DNA of 64,000 nucleotides from contig NZ_JACHGJ010000002.1 in the NCBI RefSeq assembly GCF_014207565.1, positions 124,001 through 188,000 of the forward strand, written 5' to 3'. Of this stretch, positions 8,983 through 16,008 are shown one piece after another. The notes under the pieces were generated by a model. It ran no database searches, was not told where the DNA came from, and saw only the letters and a list, made by a program, of their open reading frames with translations. This DNA is from Spirochaeta isovalerica. Its GTDB lineage: Bacteria; Spirochaetota; Spirochaetia; DSM-2461. The stretch's first letter is position 1. Every line of letters begins with the position of its first letter. Both the position numbers and the translations under genes were made by a program.

Positions 8983-9597
8983 ATGGAAGAATTAACAACC
9001 CGCGAGAAAATTCTTCAGGAAGCGGAGAAGCAGTTTATTGACAGGGGAATCCAGAATACCCAGATGAAAGAGATCGCCGAGGCGGTCAAAATCAACAGAA
9101 GAACTCTCTACCGTTATTTTCCCACGAAAGAAGAACTGGCTTTTGAAGTGGAACTCGTTGTTATGGACAAACTGCAGTTCAATCCCGAAATGGATGAGTC
9201 CCGGAATCATAAACTAACGGGTTTCGAAAAAATCAAACTGTATTTTGACGAAGTGAATCTCGATGGGATCCGGGATCTTCTGAAGTTTACCGCCGAATTC
9301 GACCGGTATTTTCAGGACGAGTATCCCGGCAGGGAATTGGAGGAGCTCTTTATCTCCAAGCTGGATCCGGGGAATGATATTCTCTATGTCTATATAAAAG
9401 AGGGTTGTGAAGACGGGTCTCTGCGCAATGATCTGACGGCCCACGAAATTTTTACTTTTATCAGTCAGAATTTTCTCGGGTTTTTTCAGAGACTTATCAT
9501 CAGAGAAAAGCATCTCGTACACGAACATTGTGATAACGTCGATTTTCAGAAGCTGTTCCGGAAGATCGTTCTTAGCGGCATCAAAGCGGAACCGTGA
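8983..9597 (+). CDS. TetR/AcrR-family transcriptional regulator
   Basis: This 204-residue regulator has an N-terminal TetR DNA-binding domain (about 6-55): TTREKILQEAEKQFIDRG, then the helix-turn-helix TQMKEIAEAVKINRRTLYRYF and the usual FPTKEEL. The C-terminal part is a helical ligand-binding region with no close match I can name. It is transcribed divergently from the GH2-symporter-sulfatase operon, with the 24-bp palindrome between them, so it most likely represses that operon and possibly itself, with a sugar or sugar derivative as inducer. A modest AAGGTGA ribosome binding site precedes the ATG. Confidence 0.9.
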   Translation: MEELTTREKILQEAEKQFIDRGIQNTQMKEIAEAVKINRRTLYRYFPTKEELAFEVELVVMDKLQFNPEMDESRNHKLTGFEKIKLYFDEVNLDGIRDLLKFTAEFDRYFQDEYPGRELEELFISKLDPGNDILYVYIKEGCEDGSLRNDLTAHEIFTFISQNFLGFFQRLIIREKHLVHEHCDNVDFQKLFRKIVLSGIKAEP

Positions 9598-9652
9598 CAG
9601 GTTTGAACGGGGCCTGACCGGTTCATTATTGTTGGACAAATCGAATTAGAAC

Positions 9653-10576
9653 GTGCATAGTAAAACTATGCAGGAAAACATTCTACTGTTCTTCAAGAAC
9701 GCCGCCACGCCTTTTCTGGATCAGATCGCAGAGTTGATCACTATGCTCGGAGAGCAATATGTATTCATCCTTATTATTTCCTATTTTTACTGGAACATCT
9801 CCAAAAGGAAGGGGTTTAAACTCGCTGTAGCCTTTCTGTATTCTTCGCTTCTCAATGCTCTGTTGAAGCTGGCATTTCATGCTCCCCGGCCCTTTGAGAA
9901 GCTGGATTTCATTAAGGGAAAACGGGTTGAAACCGCGACCGGTTATTCTTTCCCGAGCGGGCATACCCAGGGGTCGACGACATTTTTCATTACCTTATCG
10001 CGAATTATCAAAAAGAAACGGTTTACTGTTCCTGCCCTGCTGGTGATTCTGGCCATCGGAGTAAGCAGGGTATATCTCGGTGTTCACTGGCCTGTCGATG
10101 TCATAGGGGGCTGGGTTTTCGGGATTATCCTGGCTTATCTGTTCTGTGCTATCGTTGACCGGTATTATGATGAACCGGAAAAACTCAAATTGATTTTTTT
10201 CAGGATACAGGGCGTCGTTCTTTGTTTTTCAGCGGCACTTCTGCTGCTTGATCTTTTCCATCTTCATGGCAGTATGAAAATAGAAGACTTTTTTAAGCTG
10301 TCGGGTATTTCCAGCGGAGCCGTTTACGGCTTTTTCTTCGAGATGAGGTATATTCGATTCTCTCCTGAAAATGGAGGGAGAGCGGTCAGGTTTATCCGGT
10401 TTATATTAGGACTGGCAGTCTCGGTGGCTTTAATGAGCGGGACAAAGTTGATCCTTCCCGAGCATTACATAACAGATTTTTTCCGTTATGCTCTTGTCGG
10501 ACTATGGATAACATATCTCTGGCCTGCGGCGGGGCTGAAGTTAAAACTATTCCGTGCGGAGGATCCGTCACTATAG
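9653..10576 (+). CDS. PAP2-superfamily membrane phosphatase
   Basis: This is a 307-residue polytopic membrane protein with the three-part acid phosphatase signature: KLAFHAPRP (motif 1), SFPSGHTQ (motif 2, catalytic His) and SRVYLGVHWPVDVIGG (motif 3). Enzymes of this type dephosphorylate lipid phosphates or undecaprenyl pyrophosphate at the outer face of the inner membrane. The first 200 residues carry the catalytic core; the last 100 add four more hydrophobic segments. Translation could start at GTG 9653 or ATG 9668; neither has a strong ribosome binding site. The following lipoprotein gene begins 14 bases downstream and may be co-transcribed. Confidence 0.87.
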   Translation: MHSKTMQENILLFFKNAATPFLDQIAELITMLGEQYVFILIISYFYWNISKRKGFKLAVAFLYSSLLNALLKLAFHAPRPFEKLDFIKGKRVETATGYSFPSGHTQGSTTFFITLSRIIKKKRFTVPALLVILAIGVSRVYLGVHWPVDVIGGWVFGIILAYLFCAIVDRYYDEPEKLKLIFFRIQGVVLCFSAALLLLDLFHLHGSMKIEDFFKLSGISSGAVYGFFFEMRYIRFSPENGGRAVRFIRFILGLAVSVALMSGTKLILPEHYITDFFRYALVGLWITYLWPAAGLKLKLFRAEDPSL

Positions 10577-10590
10577 GAAAGGAGAGTTTT

Positions 10591-11451
10591 TTGTTAATAA
10601 AGAATCTATATCCTGCACTAGCCATGTCTTTGTTAATTGTTAACCTCGGCGGGTGCTTTTCCGGAAAAGGTGGCGAGGCGATTCTGTTAAAACCGGGGTT
10701 AATATCTCGGGAAGCGCTATTCGAATATCCCTGTTCTGTTTGGGAGGACGGAGGCATCGTAATATTCGGCGCCATGGATGTGAAGCGAAACCGCTTTCTG
10801 CTTGTTTCAGAGATAGATTCCCAGGGAGTATGGATGCCTGCGAAAAAAATCGGATTCACCGGTCAGAATGAAATGGAGGCTATCTTCTCTCCTGATAGAA
10901 AGCGCTTGTATTTCTCTGCTGATAACCAAAAAAACAGGGGGAAACCTCACGATCTGTTCTATGTGGAAAGAATCGGTGACGGTTGGGGAGAACCTGTCAA
11001 ATTTCCCGATGAAATAAACAGCTCGTCCACTGAATACTATGCGTCTTCATCGGCTAATGGAAATCTCTATTTTACAAGAGAGGGGAAAGGTATTTTTCGT
11101 TCGGTTTATCTGAATGGTGCTTATCAACAAGCTGAAAAAATAGAGGAACTCTCCACTTATTCCTTTGCTTCTCACCCATTTATTTCCCCCGATGAAAGTT
11201 TTATTATATTCGATGCCCGGGGTAAGAATTCTTTAGGCAGTGCTGATCTGTTTATATCTTTTCAAAAAAGAGGTGTCTTTTCCGAGCCTGTAAATCTTGG
11301 AGACCGAATCAGCAGCCGGGACTGGGATGCCATGGCCTCACTGAGCGAAGATGGTCGTACCTTATATTTTGTAAGGGAAAACAGTGCCGGTCGGGATGTG
11401 TTTCAGGCAGCCTTTAATTCACGATGGTATAGGGCTTCCGGTCTCTGGTAA
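10591..11451 (+). CDS. PD40-repeat (WD40-like propeller) lipoprotein
   Basis: I place the start at TTG 10591, which follows a good ribosome binding site (GGAAAGGAG at 10576-10584) and opens a lipoprotein signal with the lipobox NLGGC. A longer reading from 10504 would overlap the phosphatase gene and lose the signal. The mature part has repeated PD40/TolB-type blades such as EAIFSPDRKRLYFSA, YASSSANGNLYFTRE, HPFISPDESFIIFDA and MASLSEDGRTLYFVRE, giving a beta-propeller of perhaps five or six blades. Its role is unknown; similar proteins sit in the envelope and bind partners. The stop codon lies 2 bases before the insertion sequence, so the C-terminus may have been trimmed by the insertion. 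Confidence 0.8.
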   Translation: MLIKNLYPALAMSLLIVNLGGCFSGKGGEAILLKPGLISREALFEYPCSVWEDGGIVIFGAMDVKRNRFLLVSEIDSQGVWMPAKKIGFTGQNEMEAIFSPDRKRLYFSADNQKNRGKPHDLFYVERIGDGWGEPVKFPDEINSSSTEYYASSSANGNLYFTREGKGIFRSVYLNGAYQQAEKIEELSTYSFASHPFISPDESFIIFDARGKNSLGSADLFISFQKRGVFSEPVNLGDRISSRDWDAMASLSEDGRTLYFVRENSAGRDVFQAAFNSRWYRASGLW

Positions 11452-11464
11452 ATTGACCTCACCC

Positions 11465-12325
11465 CTACATTCGACCACTCGTAGGATTACTTTTCCGCTT
11501 TTTCAGCATACCTTCATATTCTAAAGGTGTCATTCCTTTTAACCTCTTCTGAGGTCTTTCAACGTTGTATTCTTCCCACCAATCAATGATCTTTTCTCTG
11601 GCATCTTTTAGTGATAAAAAATAATGAGAGTTCAGACACTCATTTCGAAACGTTCCATTGAAACTTTCAATATGACAGTTGTCCGTTGGTTTTCCCGGCC
11701 TTGAGAAAACGAGCTTAATTCCATTCTCATAACACCATTGATCTAGCTCTTTACTTCTGAATTCCGGTCCGTTATCACATTGAATATATTCAGGTTTTCC
11801 ATGCTCCTCTTTTGCTATCTCCAACCGATTTGCGACCTCTTTCCCATTGATAGAGAATGCAGGATGAATCAATGGAGATCTATTACTCACTGGATCAATA
11901 ACAGTCAAGATCTTCAGCTTCCTCCTATGAGCAACAGAATCACTGACAAAATCCATTGCCCAGACTACACCTGGGTTTTCTGGAAGCTCAACAGGCTGCC
12001 TTTCAACAGCGGCAATCTTCTTTCTCCTGGCCCTGGTCTTGATCTGAAGACCTTGTTCCCTATAAATCCTCTCAGTCCGTTTATGATTGATTAGAATCTT
12101 CTTCTGACGGAGTTTCATATGTACCATCTCGCATCCATATTTCTGGCTTTTCTCCAGAATCTTATAGATCTCTTTGATAATTTTCTCATCATCATTTGGT
12201 TTGGGAGTATATAGATATGTAGATCTGGCAATTTGAGCCAGAGTACAACTGCGCCTGGTTGAAAACCCGAAATACTTTTTCAGATGGTCAACGACCTCTC
12301 GTTTTATTCCGGGTCGCAGAACTTT
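11465..12325 (-). CDS. IS3-family transposase OrfB (DDE integrase domain)
   Basis: This is the catalytic part of the transposase, open in one frame from the slippery site at 12328 to the stop at 11465. An N-terminal HTH_21-like segment (SQKYGCEMVHMKLRQKKILI) precedes the rve integrase core. The catalytic triad is visible as the first Asp in VWAMDFVSD, the second in QCDNGPEF and the Glu in CHIESFNGTFRNE. An internal ATG at 12127 would give a 220-residue product lacking the N-terminus; the full OrfAB transposase needs a -1 frameshift from OrfA. It catalyses cut-out and insertion of the element through a circular intermediate, as is known for the IS3 family. Confidence 0.9.
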   Translation of the reverse strand, partial: KVLRPGIKREVVDHLKKYFGFSTRRSCTLAQIARSTYLYTPKPNDDEKIIKEIYKILEKSQKYGCEMVHMKLRQKKILINHKRTERIYREQGLQIKTRARRKKIAAVERQPVELPENPGVVWAMDFVSDSVAHRRKLKILTVIDPVSNRSPLIHPAFSINGKEVANRLEIAKEEHGKPEYIQCDNGPEFRSKELDQWCYENGIKLVFSRPGKPTDNCHIESFNGTFRNECLNSHYFLSLKDAREKIIDWWEEYNVERPQKRLKGMTPLEYEGMLKKRKSNPTSGRM

Positions 12326-12588
12326 TTTATGATTTCCTTCTGAGCCATATTATCAAGAGATAGATCGGCGATCAGTTTCTTTAAACGCTCATTCTCTTCT
12401 TCCAGCTGCCGCAGCTTAACAATTTCTTGCTTTGTCATGTCACCATATTTCTTCTTCCAGTTGAAGAATGTATTGGTACTGATTCCGTACTCTCTGGCGA
12501 TGTCTTTTACCTGTTTTCCTAATTTTTGCTCGCCAAGGATTTTGACGATCTGTTCTTCTGTAAATCTCTTTTTCATCTCAGCCTCCAT
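12304..12588 (-). CDS. IS3-family transposase OrfA (HTH_Tnp_1)
   Basis: This 94-residue protein has an N-terminal helix-turn-helix (RFTEEQIVKILGEQK, then REYGISTNTFFNWKKKYG) and a leucine-zipper-like coiled coil (RQLEEENERLKKLIADL) that mediates dimerisation. It recognises the ends of the element, and its product alone usually moderates transposition. The gene ends just after an A-AAA-AAG heptamer at which ribosomes can slip by -1 into OrfB. The sequence pattern is closest to the IS407 group of IS3. Confidence 0.92.
   Translation of the reverse strand: MEAEMKKRFTEEQIVKILGEQKLGKQVKDIAREYGISTNTFFNWKKKYGDMTKQEIVKLRQLEEENERLKKLIADLSLDNMAQKEIIKKFCDPE
12322..12328 (-). other. A6G programmed -1 frameshift site
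   Basis: On the coding (minus) strand the heptamer A-AAA-AAG is phased ATA-AAA-AAG in OrfA. A -1 slip gives AAA-GTT-CTG and leads directly into the OrfB frame, which is open from here to the end. OrfA stops 18 bases later (TAA at 12306-12304), the usual layout in IS3-family elements that make an OrfAB fusion. Confidence 0.85.
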
Positions 12589-12754
12589 TGTATTTTGAAG
12601 CTGAAAAGTAATCTAGCTTATGGTACAGTTTTAAGGGAGGGGATCAACCCAATTATAAATGAAAAGGCGTCAATACTGGCATCATTTTTATTCTGACACA
12701 TTATATCTGACTGCCGAAAACAGCTTAAACCCATATAATACAAGGCTTTAAACC

Positions 12755-12783
12755 AAAAAAAAGACACTCAAAAAGAGTGTCTT
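12755..12783 (-). terminator. Rho-independent terminator after the tRNA
   Basis: On the minus strand the arms AAGACACTC and GAGTGTCTT pair perfectly around a 5-base loop and are followed by a run of T. It ends just 4 bases after the tRNA 3' end. Confidence 0.9.
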
Positions 12784-12786
12784 CAA

Positions 12787-12860
12787 TGGGCCCACAAGGA
12801 CTTGAACCTTGGACCACCTGATTATGAGTCAGGTGCTCTAACCAACTGAGCTATAGGCCC
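12787..12860 (-). tRNA. tRNA with CAU anticodon (Ile2 or elongator Met)
   Basis: On the minus strand the sequence folds into a standard cloverleaf: acceptor GGGCCTA paired with TGGGCCC (one T-G pair), D-arm GCTC/GAGC, anticodon stem CCTGA/TCAGG with loop CTCATAA, and T-arm CAAGG-TTCAAGT-CCTTG. The discriminator base is A and the CCA end is not encoded. The anticodon CAU fits either elongator methionine or the isoleucine-2 tRNA whose C34 becomes lysidine. It lacks the C1-A72 mismatch and three-GC anticodon stem typical of initiator tRNA. The GGGCC acceptor end leans towards Ile2, but I cannot settle it by eye. Confidence 0.93.
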
Positions 12861-12865
12861 GTAGA

Positions 12866-12902
12866 TGCATAGGCGAGCAGTAAACGTAGTTTACGACCAG
12901 CC
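12866..12902 (-). repeat. 37-base dispersed hairpin repeat, copy 1
   Basis: Read on the minus strand this copy begins GGCTGGTC and ends TGCTCGCCTATGCA, with the central hairpin GTAAAC-TAC-GTTTAC. It matches the two copies near 33.9 kb except inside the hairpin, where both arms change together. It lies directly upstream of the tRNA gene. Confidence 0.8.
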
Positions 12903-12975
12903 CATATATAAGAGGTATATCCCCTCAACGAATTGACATAATATAGAAAGCTTCCCATTGTGTCAACATAGAAAA

Positions 12976-13554
12976 TCAGTTCTGTTTTACCAGGGGATTT
13001 CTTATCCCCAACTGGGCCAGCCGTACTACGATAGGATGGGTTTCACTCTCCGGTATACCTTTAATCAATATACGGGTAACACCGCTGTTTGCCAGCTCTG
13101 CTACGGGTGCAAAACCCGCATCTTCCAGCTTCTCTTTCATCTCCCTGGCATATTCAATTGTTTTATATGCGCCTACCTGGATGTTATATGTTATCTGGAG
13201 TTCTTCGAAATCCGAAGTTTCCAGAAGCACATTGGCTGTTCCGTCCCTTACCATATCCAGCGCTTTTGCTGCAGCGTAGGACAAGTCGATGATCCTGTCG
13301 CCCACAAAAGGGCCTCTGTCATTTATCCTAACCTGCACCGATCTGCCGTTAGCCATATTGGTCACTGTAACGACTGTATTAAATGGCAGTTCCTTATGCG
13401 CCGCTGTAAGATCGTGTGTATTAAATATCTCGCCGTTGGCGGTCGCTCTTCCATGAAACTTTCCGCCGTACCATGACGCAATCCCGATCTGCTCATAAGC
13501 AAAGAGGGAAGATACAACTGTCAGTAAGGCAATAATGAGGAGGTTTCTTTTCAT
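12976..13554 (-). CDS. RlpA-like septal ring lytic transglycosylase family protein
   Basis: This 192-residue protein has a signal peptide (cleavage near LFAYEQ), a double-psi beta-barrel domain (about 22-110) with [19 protein letters not shown] and VRINDRGPF, and a C-terminal SPOR-like domain (about 120-190) beginning with the family pattern [14 protein letters not shown]. RlpA proteins act in the periplasm on peptidoglycan strands lacking peptide side chains, and the SPOR domain targets them to division sites. The RIxDRGPF motif carries the catalytic Asp. The signal peptide has no lipobox Cys, so this one is probably soluble and exported. It is monocistronic. Confidence 0.9.
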   Translation of the reverse strand: MKRNLLIIALLTVVSSLFAYEQIGIASWYGGKFHGRATANGEIFNTHDLTAAHKELPFNTVVTVTNMANGRSVQVRINDRGPFVGDRIIDLSYAAAKALDMVRDGTANVLLETSDFEELQITYNIQVGAYKTIEYAREMKEKLEDAGFAPVAELANSGVTRILIKGIPESETHPIVVRLAQLGIRNPLVKQN

Positions 13555-13604
13555 AATTTTCTTATCGGAATAAGGACAGATTTATTAATCAAAAAGGTGG
13601 CTGC

Positions 13605-13668
13605 GTCATTTTGAAACATGAAGAAACGGCGGAAAATGTTTCTCATTGCAGGTATGTGTCAAAATGAC
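13605..13668. promoter_or_regulatory. Nested inverted repeats upstream of hsp20
   Basis: The segment begins with GTCATTTTGAAACAT (13605-13619). Its inner part pairs with ATGTTTC (13636-13642) and its outer part with TCAAAATGAC (13659-13668), giving two nested perfect dyads of 7 and 10 bases. It is about 160 bases before the sigma-54-like promoter, a usual distance for an enhancer-binding activator site. The rest of the 343-base gap between the RlpA-like gene and hsp20 shows no coding sequence. Confidence 0.45.
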
Positions 13669-13830
13669 ATAGTATCGTGGGTCAAAAATAGCCATATGTT
13701 GCAGATGGAAATGTTTTCATGGAATCAATGATACATTTCAGATCTTCTAAAAAGACAGCGACACATAATCGAGTTGATATGGATTTCTAATTTGTTGTAT
13801 GCAAAGGATATAATTCTTATCTTGGAAGAG

Positions 13831-13847
13831 TTGGCACACTATATGCA
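13831..13847 (+). promoter_or_regulatory. Sigma-54-type -24/-12 promoter of hsp20
   Basis: The sequence TTGGCACACTATATGCA has GG at 13833-13834 and GC at 13845-13846 with exactly 10 bases between, and matches the RpoN consensus TGGCACG-N4-TTGCA at all but two positions. Transcription would begin near 13858, leaving about 40 bases of leader with GGAGG at 13885-13889 before the ATG. Confidence 0.6.
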
Positions 13848-13897
13848 ATATATGGAAGTGAAAGATAAATATTAAAAATGCCAAATGGAGGCCCGAA

Positions 13898-14317
13898 ATG
13901 AGATATATGACAACAACAAAAACAAGACCTGTAAGCGTTATGGATCAGCTGATTGATTCCATGTTCTACGATACCCCTTCTGCAGTTAGCTGGAGAGCAT
14001 TTCCAGTGGATGTCGTTGAAGAAAACGATAGTTACCTCGTCAGTGCGGAACTTCCCGGGTTTGCTGAAGAAGAAGTGGAAATCACTCTGAATGATAATCT
14101 GATGGTTATCAGCGCTAACAAGAAAGAAGAAGATAAAGAGGAAAATGCCTCAAAATATCTGATCCGTGAGAGAGCTGAAGGTCAGTACAAAAGAAGTTTC
14201 TCTCTCCCCAAAGATGCGGATAGAGAGGCTATCAAAGCCACATTGAAAGAAGGCGTTCTCAATGTGACAATCAGCAAGAAACCCGAAGCCAAGCCTATGA
14301 GCATTAAAATCAACTGA
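13898..14317 (+). CDS. Small heat-shock protein (Hsp20/alpha-crystallin)
   Basis: This 139-residue protein contains an alpha-crystallin domain (about 35-130) with FPVDVVEENDSYLVSAELPGF, KYLIRERAEGQYKRSFSLP and the conserved LKEGVLNVTISKK near the end. The short C-terminal tail contains SIKIN, a variant of the I-x-I/V anchor. Such proteins form large oligomers that hold unfolding proteins for refolding by other chaperones. A GGAGG site lies 8 bases before the ATG. No CIRCE operator was seen; the upstream promoter looks sigma-54 dependent. A strong terminator follows, so the gene is monocistronic. Confidence 0.95.
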   Translation: MRYMTTTKTRPVSVMDQLIDSMFYDTPSAVSWRAFPVDVVEENDSYLVSAELPGFAEEEVEITLNDNLMVISANKKEEDKEENASKYLIRERAEGQYKRSFSLPKDADREAIKATLKEGVLNVTISKKPEAKPMSIKIN

Positions 14318-14331
14318 TTATTACAAATTGA

Positions 14332-14363
14332 AAAAAACCCGCCTGACTAAAGGCGGGTTTTTT
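14332..14363 (+). terminator. Rho-independent terminator of hsp20
   Basis: The arms AAAAACCCGCCT and AGGCGGGTTTTT pair perfectly around a short loop, and the second arm ends in six T. The A-run on the other side may let it also work on the leftward transcript from lysS. Confidence 0.92.
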
Positions 14364-14418
14364 ATGCTTCAAGAAGGATTCCTCATTCCCAGGTTGTAGA
14401 TTCACTTTGCTTTTAAAC

Positions 14419-16008
14419 TCAGTACTTTCCCAGAAGCTTGAGGAGTTTTTCCTTACCTATAATATAGAGGAAGCTGATCAGTCTGGGACCTTTCTCTTTG
14501 CCGATCAGCGCTTTATATACCACGGGGAAGAAATCGCCCGATTCAATTTCCAGTTCTCTGGCCACATCATAGAGATGGGTGCTGAATTCTTTCTCCGTAC
14601 AGGAATCCATATGGGTTTCAATTTTCTCGGCAAGAAGTCTCAGGGCTTTTCCTTCGACTTCGCTGACTTCGATCGGCGCGGCATCTTCCGCCTTCAGGCT
14701 GAAGGTAAAGTCGTCGGGAGCGAAGTTTTTCACCCAGTTCCAGGCACAGGCCGCACGGGCTTTCAATCTGTCCACCTGGTCCGGTTTCACATCGCCGAGG
14801 AACTCGATCACCCGGTCTATATCTCCGGAGAAGATCTGCAGCAGAGTTGAGAGGTAGCGGATCTGAATCTGATAGGACATGGTTTCGGGAACCTTATCCA
14901 CCTGGGACAGTTCGTAGATTCTCGCCTGTTTCTCCCATTTCTTCATAGCTTTGTCATTATCGGGCTTGTTAAAGTAAGTCCGCTCGCATTTATCGTAGTC
15001 CTCGTAGATCTTCAGAACATCGAGGTCGAAGGATATGGCAAACTCCGTGTTGGGTCTTGTTCCAGCGAACATGAATCTCGTCACTTCGGGAGTGTACACT
15101 TCCAGAACATCGGCCAGAGAGATAACTTCCCCTGTTGATGAACTGATTTTTCCGCCTCTTCCCTTAATGCTGATAAAGTCGTACTGGAAGGTTACCGGTG
15201 CTTCATGTCCGTATACTTCTTTTGAAGTTTTCCGTGCCGTGTCGAAGCTTCCCCCTTCCGAGTGGTGGTCTTTTCCGGCGGGTTCGAAGTCCACGCCTTC
15301 ATAGGCCCATCTCATCGGCCAGTCGATTCTCCAGGGCAGTTTGACTCCGGGAGTTTTTCTCAGGTCGACGGTCTCATCGTTTCCGCAGGAATCGCAGGTA
15401 TAGGATACGCCGTAGTCGCCGTCCCAGCCCGTAACTTTTGTCGTGTCCCGGTCGCATTTGTTACAGAAAACCGATACGGGGTACCAATCGTCCGGCAGGT
15501 CGGAAGTCCGGCTTTCATTGAGCTGTCTTCTTATCACATCTCTGTGCTCCAGCGCTGTTTTTATACCATCAGCGTAATCGGAGTTGCGGTATTTGGCGGC
15601 TTGATAAATATATTCGGGCTTCACTCCGACTATGGGCAGGAGCTCTTCGAGGTTTTTCTCATTAGCCGCGGCATAGCTCTCGCTATCTCCCAATACGTCC
15701 GGTACCAGAGTGATGGGCTTGCGAAGGTAGGTTTCCAGCAATTCTTGTTGGGGCATATTCTTGGGAACTTTCCGGAATACGTCATAGTCGTCCCACGAAT
15801 AGATGAAGCGGACATTTTCTCCCTTGTCTCTCAGAGCACGCACAACCAGATCGACAGAGATGATCTCTCTGAAATTTCCGATGTGAACGGTTCCCGAGGG
15901 GGTAATTCCCGAGGCGCAGGTATAATGATCCTTCGTTCCTTTTTCTCTTATAATCTTATCGGCGTTTATATCCGCCCAGTGTGTTGATGTCGGTCTATCG
16001 TTACTCAT
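14419..16008 (-). CDS. lysS: Lysyl-tRNA synthetase, class I
   Basis: This 529-residue enzyme charges tRNA-Lys. It belongs to the class I LysRS family, found in most archaea, spirochaetes and some other bacteria, and is unrelated to the common class II enzyme. The Rossmann core carries the HIGH-type motif TPSGTVHIGN (HIGN at 42-45) and the KMSKS-type loop GGKISSSTG near 285. Two zinc-finger-like CxxC pairs are seen in FCNKCDRD and YTCDSCGNDET. The C-terminal third is the helical anticodon-binding domain. Its start overlaps the stop of the HAD gene by 4 bases, so the two are co-translated. No class II lysS is in the window. Confidence 0.95.
   Translation of the reverse strand: MSNDRPTSTHWADINADKIIREKGTKDHYTCASGITPSGTVHIGNFREIISVDLVVRALRDKGENVRFIYSWDDYDVFRKVPKNMPQQELLETYLRKPITLVPDVLGDSESYAAANEKNLEELLPIVGVKPEYIYQAAKYRNSDYADGIKTALEHRDVIRRQLNESRTSDLPDDWYPVSVFCNKCDRDTTKVTGWDGDYGVSYTCDSCGNDETVDLRKTPGVKLPWRIDWPMRWAYEGVDFEPAGKDHHSEGGSFDTARKTSKEVYGHEAPVTFQYDFISIKGRGGKISSSTGEVISLADVLEVYTPEVTRFMFAGTRPNTEFAISFDLDVLKIYEDYDKCERTYFNKPDNDKAMKKWEKQARIYELSQVDKVPETMSYQIQIRYLSTLLQIFSGDIDRVIEFLGDVKPDQVDRLKARAACAWNWVKNFAPDDFTFSLKAEDAAPIEVSEVEGKALRLLAEKIETHMDSCTEKEFSTHLYDVARELEIESGDFFPVVYKALIGKEKGPRLISFLYIIGKEKLLKLLGKY

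Larger units (their letters stand above)
11454..12646 (-). mobile_element. IS3-family insertion sequence (IS407-like)
   Basis: The element is about 1.19 kb and holds the two overlapping frames of an IS3-family transposase, reading leftward. The ends show imperfect inverted repeats: the left end begins TGACCTCACCCCTACATTCG and the right end, read inward, begins TGATCCCCTCCCTTAAAACT. They share the TGA tip and a pyrimidine-rich block. I do not see a convincing 3-4 base target duplication (left flank AAAT, right flank ACCC), which suggests an old insertion, a flanking deletion, or misplaced ends. Both frames look intact, so the element may still be active. Confidence 0.85.

Noticed and set aside
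13555-13897. CIRCE (HrcA) operator for hsp20
   Set aside because: The TTAGCACTC-N9-GAGTGCTAA pattern is not present; the dyads here have different sequence.
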